This document shows positions 39,056-43,431 of a DNA stretch of 43,431 nt, piece by piece. Both the position numbers and the translations under genes were made by a program. Every line of letters starts with the position of its first letter. The first letter of the stretch is position 1. The notes under the pieces were generated by a model. The model ran no database searches. It was not told where the DNA came from and saw only the letters and a list, made by a program, of their open reading frames with translations. Source of the DNA: a virus; the IMG/VR virus record IMGVR_UViG_3300009080_000020, positions 1 to 43,431 of that record, one strand, 5' to 3'.

Positions 39056-41142
39056 CGCGCCACCTCGCCCAGCAGCGCGGCCTCGATAGCGCCAGGCAAG
39101 TCTGCCAGCCGCTCGCCCACGACACTTGCGCGGCTGCGCCCGAAAACCTCCTGCATAGTGTCTAGATCGATGCCGGATCCGATGCCGACACCGCAATGCT
39201 CGACACCCTGCGCCAGCGCCAGCCGCATCGCGGTCGCCGCAGCAGCCGCGTCGAATGCCTCCCCGTCGCAAAGCCACAGGGCAATCCTGCGCTCAGCGCG
39301 CTGGCCCAAAAGCTGCGCGGTTGCCCAGTTCGCCTCTCTTGCCATAGGTGTCCCGCCTAGCCGATTGGCCTTCCGAAACGCTTCCAGACAACGTGCCGAA
39401 GTGGGGCGATCACCAAACCGGAAAAGCGGAAACACGCTAGGCTTGGACGCGCTGTCTGCCAGCAACCCAACGCCCTTGGTCGCACCTTGTGCCACCGCTT
39501 GCCCATCTCCTGACGCGCAAGAGGTTGTAAACGCCGCCAGCGCAACCCTGGCACCGGCCCGATGTATCGCCGGGACCACAACAGACAGAACCGCCAGCGC
39601 TGCGGATATTCGCGACACGCGCCCATAGGTCATGCCTGGGGCGTCCTCCGGATCACCCATAGACCACGATGCGTCCAGCATCACCTGAACCGCAGTCGTC
39701 ATGCCGGGGGTGATGCCGCGCCGAGACATAACGTCCGGCGCGCCCATCGCCGTCCGTGTAACCGCGCGCCGGTCTAGTCTGCCGTGCTGCAATCTCCTCT
39801 CGTGTGTCACGCGCTCAACAGATTTGAGGCCGCGCCGGGTGGCGGTCTCAAGCTGTCTTGTCGCCAATAGTGCGCGAAATTCCCGGGTTTCATCCGCGCG
39901 TATGCCCGCTTGGCTGTTTTTCCAGACAGTGCCCGCGCGCCCCTCGAACGCCATTGACGTACGAAAGCCCGAGATCGGATCCTGGGGGTTGTCCTCGTTT
40001 GCAAATGGTTTCGCACCATCCTGCGCAGTGCTGTCCGACATGTCTGCCGCGCGCATATCATCTGGCGACGCCAGCGCGACGCCCCGCTGGTCCTGCTGAC
40101 CGTCCTGACCGTCCTGACCGTCCTGACCGTCCTGACCGTCCTGGCCCTGACCCTGGCCCTGACCGTCCTGGCCCTGACCGTCCTGGCCCGGGCCCTGACC
40201 GTCCTGACCGTCCTGACCGTCCTGACCGTCCTGACCGTCCTGGCCCTGGCCCTGGCCCTGACCGTCCTGACCGTCCTGACCGTCCTGACCGTCCTGACCG
40301 TCCTGACCGTCCTGACCCTGACCGTCTTGCTGGTCCTGGTCCTGGTCCTGGTCCTGGTCCTGCAATTCGACAAAAGCGTCAGCGGCCCAGCGAAACCGCT
40401 CCGCGTGACAGTCAATCGGATTGCGCTGCGATCCCGCAGCCTGCCGGTCTAGCTGGTCGAGCAAACGGTCCAACACCGTGCGGACACTGTCCGGTGTATG
40501 CTCTTGCGCCGCCAGCATTGCCGCCTCCAGGCCCTGTGCGGTCTGATGCCCACGCCGGTTGATGTTGCAAACGATATAGTTTGATGCCGCGCGAACACGT
40601 GTCTCCGTGTCTGCCCAGTCGATCTTAGGCCATTGGCTCGCGGTCTCGGCGTAGAAATCGACGTTTAGTCCACCGAGCAATTCGCCAGCGTTCCCACAGA
40701 CAGAAGTGGCGGGGGCGCACCCCATCGTTTCGATAAAATAATCCTCAGCCGCGTTAAAAAACGAAGGAAAGGCCGTGTTGGATAGCATCACCCCGGTGCG
40801 CCTAGTTTCTTCTGAATAGCGGTGCTCTATCCGGGTCGGGTTTAGATCGGTGTGCAGGATGTGCAGAAGTTCGTGGATCACAAAGGCCAGCGTTTTCCGC
40901 GCCAGTTTGGCGCGGATCCGGGTCTCTGGATCAATCGATGGCAGCGCAACTGTGAGCGAACCGGGCTTGCCGGGTGTCTCGCCCACATAGGCTGTCTGCC
41001 CGCCCGTGATCGAAACCACAAACGGGTCTGGCGCATGGCGTCCCTTGCTGGCCAGAATGGCCAGCACCGCCTTGCGTGTGCTTTCGACAAAGTCGCGGTA
41101 AAGGACCTTGCCCGAAAAATCGTAGATGCTCGTGCTGGTCAT
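39052..41142 (-). CDS. CobT-like VWA protein with zincin-like N-terminus
   Basis: A 696-residue protein from ATG 41142. The N-terminal domain contains VIHELLHILHTDLN with H90, E91, H94 and H97, the pattern of a zinc metallopeptidase helix as in DUF2201-like and CobT-like proteins. A low-complexity acidic linker of QDG/QDQ units spans about 261-351. The C-terminal VWA domain has an intact MIDAS start (MLDASWSM, D490, S492, S494) and LWLCDGEAFD later. CobT pairs with the AAA+ protein CobS in cobalt chelation, but the chelating subunit CobN is absent here. A MoxR/VWA-type remodelling role is thus more likely. It is coupled to its neighbours by ATGA overlaps. Confidence 0.85.
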   Translation of the reverse strand: MTSTSIYDFSGKVLYRDFVESTRKAVLAILASKGRHAPDPFVVSITGGQTAYVGETPGKPGSLTVALPSIDPETRIRAKLARKTLAFVIHELLHILHTDLNPTRIEHRYSEETRRTGVMLSNTAFPSFFNAAEDYFIETMGCAPATSVCGNAGELLGGLNVDFYAETASQWPKIDWADTETRVRAASNYIVCNINRRGHQTAQGLEAAMLAAQEHTPDSVRTVLDRLLDQLDRQAAGSQRNPIDCHAERFRWAADAFVELQDQDQDQDQDQQDGQGQDGQDGQDGQDGQDGQDGQGQGQGQDGQDGQDGQDGQDGQGPGQDGQGQDGQGQGQGQDGQDGQDGQDGQDGQQDQRGVALASPDDMRAADMSDSTAQDGAKPFANEDNPQDPISGFRTSMAFEGRAGTVWKNSQAGIRADETREFRALLATRQLETATRRGLKSVERVTHERRLQHGRLDRRAVTRTAMGAPDVMSRRGITPGMTTAVQVMLDASWSMGDPEDAPGMTYGRVSRISAALAVLSVVVPAIHRAGARVALAAFTTSCASGDGQAVAQGATKGVGLLADSASKPSVFPLFRFGDRPTSARCLEAFRKANRLGGTPMAREANWATAQLLGQRAERRIALWLCDGEAFDAAAAATAMRLALAQGVEHCGVGIGSGIDLDTMQEVFGRSRASVVGERLADLPGAIEAALLGEVAR
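40091..40362. repeat. 9-bp tandem repeats (GACCGTCCT and variants) in the VWA gene
   Basis: About thirty copies of GACCGTCCT, GGCCCTGAC and GGTCCTGGT-type units code the Asp/Gln/Gly linker of the VWA protein. Slippage would change linker length without frameshift. No spacers, so not a CRISPR. Confidence 0.9.
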
Positions 41143-41324
41143 TGGATTAACTCCCCATTGATTTCGATTAGGTCCGGCGAACCGTCCAGTTCTGCGCAAT
41201 CCAGCGCGTCCCGCATGTCTGCGCAATCCAGCGCGTCCCGCATGATCGCGCGGGCGTGGCGCTCGTCTGCCGCCTCGAATGTGAGACTTGCAAAAAGTTT
41301 TAGGTCAAAAGTGAAATCAGGCAT
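41139..41324 (-). CDS. 61-residue protein between AAA+ and VWA genes
   Basis: ATG 41324 overlaps the end of the AAA+ gene, and the stop overlaps the VWA start (ATGA), so the three are one translational unit. The product begins MPDFTFDLKLFASLTFEAAD and contains a nearly exact duplication (MRDALDCAD / MRDALDCAE) caused by a 27-bp DNA repeat at about 41193-41246. Small and acidic, no known domain. Probably a subunit or adaptor of the AAA+/VWA complex. Confidence 0.65.
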   Translation of the reverse strand: MPDFTFDLKLFASLTFEAADERHARAIMRDALDCADMRDALDCAELDGSPDLIEINGELIQ

Positions 41325-42768
41325 CGGCCAAATCCCCCTTCTTAACTTCTGCGGTCCAAAGCTGCCGCAGGGTCTCGCGGTCCTCGGAAGGCGCTGTTTC
41401 CAGCACAGAGATCTGAAACGCCACATCCGCCGGGGTGCCAAAACGAAGCTGTTTGGCCAGCGCGCACAGCCGCCGGAAGCCGACCGCGTGAGACAGGTCG
41501 CCGTCGTCGGTCTTGCTGCGCGTCAAATTGGCCAGTTTGACCAGTGCGCCGCACGCTTTCTTGCCCAGCCCGGTGCGACCGTGCAGCGCGCGTGCCTCGT
41601 CTTGCGCGCTCATGTAATCCAACTTCACCGTGATGTTGGGCCGGTCCAGAAAAGCCCGGTTCAGCCGCCGGGTTGCCTCGTATGCTCCGGTTTCGTCCCC
41701 GGTGCCGTTCGTGTTGTCTGCAAGGATGAACAACACGCCAGGCGCGACCGGGATGCGCTCGCCGGTCTCGGCGATGTTCATGCAACGCCCGTCATCTAAG
41801 ACAGATTGCAGCACAAACAGTGCGCCAGGGCGCGCAACACTAGGCTCGTCAATCAAGATCACCGTCCCTGGGCGGCGGATAGCCTTTGCCAGTTGTCCGT
41901 CCTGCCATTTGGTGCCGCCGTTCAAGTCTGGCACAGTCATGCCAGACAAAACCGCTGCCTCGGTCTGGTCATCGCACGAGATCCGCACGAAAGGCCGCTT
42001 GTAGGTCGCGGCGATTTGCTCCGCGAACGTGGTCTTGCCCGTGCCTGCGGGGCCATACAAAAACACCGGCGCTTGATTGGCCAGTGCCGCGACAATCGGC
42101 CCAGTGTGGGCGGGCCAAATATATCCGGGGTCCACTGCTGGCGCGTTCCCGGCGTCGTATAGGTCCATTGCCGTAGCGTCGTCATTGACGGGCGTCTGCG
42201 TCGTGATGTTCGGCAACTCGGACAGTTTTTTGCGGTCTGCGATCTTTGCGACCTCGCCAGACAAGTGCGACGTGTCATAGTTCTGCACAGGCGCTGCCAT
42301 GATCGGCGCGGGGTCAGGGCGGCACGCCTCCCGGGCCATTGCCAACATGTCATCGCGATACTTGACCACGTCACCAGACGCAAAGGCCGCGTGTATGCCC
42401 TGCACCCGCGCTTGCGCCGCTGTCTCGACCGGGTCCGCCTTTGGTGCCGGTGTGCTGACCGGGGCGCTGACCGGGTCGCTTGTCGTGCCGCCAGCCTCAT
42501 GCAGCGCCTGCGCCTGCGCCGCCTCTACCATCGCCTCGCCCGCATTCACGCCAGCGCCTTTTGCGCTGTCATACGCCGCCGCCGCCGCATCGCATGGCAC
42601 CGGAATGCCCGCGACGTCTGCAAGCTGCAACAGTTCGGCATTGGGCAACGTGCTGACCGCTGCGCCGCCGTGCATCGCATCCAGCGCCGCGCTCGCCTCG
42701 CTGCTGGCGTTTATCAGCGCACGCAAGATCGTGCGCTTTGTTCCTCCAAGTTTCGTTCGGTCTGACAT
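41317..42768 (-). CDS. CobS/MoxR-like AAA+ ATPase
   Basis: A 483-residue AAA+ protein. Walker A is GPAGTGKT (239-246), Walker B VILIDEPS (D307, E308), sensor 1 lies near LFILADNTNGTG, and an Arg finger candidate is in ATRRLNRAFLDRP. These fit the CobS/MoxR branch, which works with VWA partners. The N-terminal 200 residues are helical and Ala-rich without a known domain and may bind the partner. ATG 42768 has GGAG upstream. First gene of a leftward operon (AAA+, 61-residue protein, VWA, small TM protein). It probably uses ATP to remodel a target held by the VWA subunit. Confidence 0.9.
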   Translation of the reverse strand: MSDRTKLGGTKRTILRALINASSEASAALDAMHGGAAVSTLPNAELLQLADVAGIPVPCDAAAAAYDSAKGAGVNAGEAMVEAAQAQALHEAGGTTSDPVSAPVSTPAPKADPVETAAQARVQGIHAAFASGDVVKYRDDMLAMAREACRPDPAPIMAAPVQNYDTSHLSGEVAKIADRKKLSELPNITTQTPVNDDATAMDLYDAGNAPAVDPGYIWPAHTGPIVAALANQAPVFLYGPAGTGKTTFAEQIAATYKRPFVRISCDDQTEAAVLSGMTVPDLNGGTKWQDGQLAKAIRRPGTVILIDEPSVARPGALFVLQSVLDDGRCMNIAETGERIPVAPGVLFILADNTNGTGDETGAYEATRRLNRAFLDRPNITVKLDYMSAQDEARALHGRTGLGKKACGALVKLANLTRSKTDDGDLSHAVGFRRLCALAKQLRFGTPADVAFQISVLETAPSEDRETLRQLWTAEVKKGDLADA

Positions 42769-43011
42769 TTCATTACTCCAGTTTGTCGCGGCAGACGGAA
42801 ATCGCCCCGCGCCCCTTTGTCCCTTTTATCTGTCAGTTTTGTCAAGTCTGTCTGTCTCTTGTCTGTGGATTTTTTCGGGCGATTTTCCGCCGGGTCCCCC
42901 GGGCGCATTTCTGTTAGCAAACAACCCGGTTTTGGCTAGAATACTTTCCGTGGGGGCGACCAAACAACCCGCCCCAACAGCCAGACAAAAACCTCAGAAG
43001 GGACCAGACAG
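42769..43011. promoter_or_regulatory. Divergent control region before the AAA+ operon
   Basis: Noncoding region between two divergent genes. It contains TGTCAGTTTTGTCAA (42831-42845), shared exactly with 10557-10571, a run of GTCTG units at 42846-42866, and CAGACAAA at 42982-42989. On the minus strand TTGACA at 42845-42840 could be a -35 for the AAA+ operon but has no clear -10. Confidence 0.55.
42914..42942 (+). promoter_or_regulatory. Sigma70-like promoter for the rightward gene
   Basis: TTAGCA (42914-42919) and TAGAAT (42937-42942) are separated by exactly 17 bp. The -10 box matches consensus at five of six positions and the -35 at four of six. It lies 69 bp before the ATG at 43012. Confidence 0.6.
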
Positions 43012-43431
43012 ATGGGTCGCAAAGAGCAGGACATTCACACCCACATGAACGAACTGATCGAGGAAACAACGGCCATGCCGGTGTATGACGCAAAGAACGA
43101 TTGGTACTGCACGCCGTTGGCGCCGAAGGTGCGAACGTCCGGGAGCCGGGTCATGCCACAGGAAATGATCGAGGCCCGAGACAAGATTAGACACCACACC
43201 CGGCTACACGGCCCGGGACACCGTAAATGCAGCAAGTGCAAGCGCATGGTCATGCGCAACAGCTTATTCTGCTACTGGCACGCCCACCCACAGGCGCGTT
43301 CCCTGCGCAAGCTGGTAGGAACTCAAAAGCGGCGATCCAGACCTGCCGAGTTGCTGAAACGGGTAAAGCAGGCAGCGCGCTGGGGAAAGCTGCCGAACGA
43401 CCTTGTCCAGAACAAGACATTCCAGAACGTC
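43012..43431 (+). CDS. Zinc-finger protein, 3' end outside window
   Basis: Open frame from ATG 43012 for 140 codons to the right edge, with no stop seen. A zinc-binding motif C73-x2-C76-x10-C87-x2-H90 (KCSKCKRM ... FCYWH) is flanked by basic helices (about 93-125). It should be a nucleic-acid-binding protein, perhaps a small early regulator. Upstream AGAAGGGA at 42997 serves as ribosome binding site, and a sigma70-like promoter lies before it. The full length and any further domain are unknown. Confidence 0.65.
   Translation, partial: MGRKEQDIHTHMNELIEETTAMPVYDAKNDWYCTPLAPKVRTSGSRVMPQEMIEARDKIRHHTRLHGPGHRKCSKCKRMVMRNSLFCYWHAHPQARSLRKLVGTQKRRSRPAELLKRVKQAARWGKLPNDLVQNKTFQNV

Noticed and set aside
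40091-40362. Possible CRISPR or minisatellite
   Set aside because: The 9-bp repeats are contiguous without spacers and keep the VWA frame; a coding repeat.
39052-42768. Cobalamin cobalt chelatase operon
   Set aside because: Only CobS- and CobT-like subunits are present; the metal-chelating CobN and any other cobalamin gene are absent.

Overview
The window is a GC-rich temperate tailed-phage genome or prophage, open at both ends: one gene is cut at each edge. The content suggests an alphaproteobacterial host, probably of the Rhodobacteraceae type. The reasons are high GC, a holin resembling the three-TM holin of gene transfer agents, and a CobS/CobT-like AAA+/VWA pair. The host is an inference; no host gene is visible. 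The virion set (P22-like portal, gp4-like adaptor and stabilisation protein, T7 gp13-like protein, very large internal proteins, no tape measure or tail tube) points to a short-tailed phage.

Layout. (1) 1-1930, minus strand: the end of a small unknown gene, then the lysogeny block of integrase, excisionase-like HTH protein and XRE repressor. (2) 1931-2245: divergent control region with several palindromes. (3) 2246-12320, plus strand: early genes, namely a Cro-like regulator, RuvC-like resolvase, SNF2-type helicase, an AT-hook protein, a Cas4-like Fe-S nuclease (DUF2800), a DUF2815 single-strand binding protein, a MazZ-like nucleotide pyrophosphohydrolase (DUF5664), a family A DNA polymerase, small unknowns, an RNA polymerase alpha-CTD-like protein and an HD phosphohydrolase. 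(4) 12321-12635: convergent region with two strong hairpins and a tRNA 3'-half-like sequence. (5) 12636-38763, minus strand: the late operon, read right to left: small terminase candidate, collagen-like tail fibre, unknown, two predicted Fe(II)/2-oxoglutarate dioxygenases flanking an unknown gene, membrane proteins, lysozyme, holin, large terminase, portal, scaffold, major capsid protein, adaptor and stabilisation proteins, gp13-like and other ejection proteins, an M15 peptidase and a 2162-residue internal protein with a zincin motif. (6) 38933-42768, minus strand: CobS-like AAA+ ATPase, a 61-residue protein, a CobT-like VWA protein and a 40-residue membrane protein, closed by a terminator. 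(7) 43012-end, plus strand: a zinc-finger protein running off the edge.

How it fits together. Repressor and Cro-like protein probably compete in the 1931-2245 region. The element TTTGTCTG (or its complement CAGACAAA) recurs in most intergenic regions and may be a dispersed operator set. The early block supplies recombination, replication and nucleotide control. The late genes are tightly coupled, many with ATGA-type overlaps, and a good intrinsic terminator lies between portal and scaffold.

The most interesting part is 34189-38149. A tail fibre with long Gly-X-Y collagen repeats is followed directly by two dioxygenase-like genes and a gene with a weak glycosyltransferase-like motif. This could be a phage-encoded system that hydroxylates, and perhaps glycosylates, its own collagen-like fibre. 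All calls come from reading the sequence; no database search was run.
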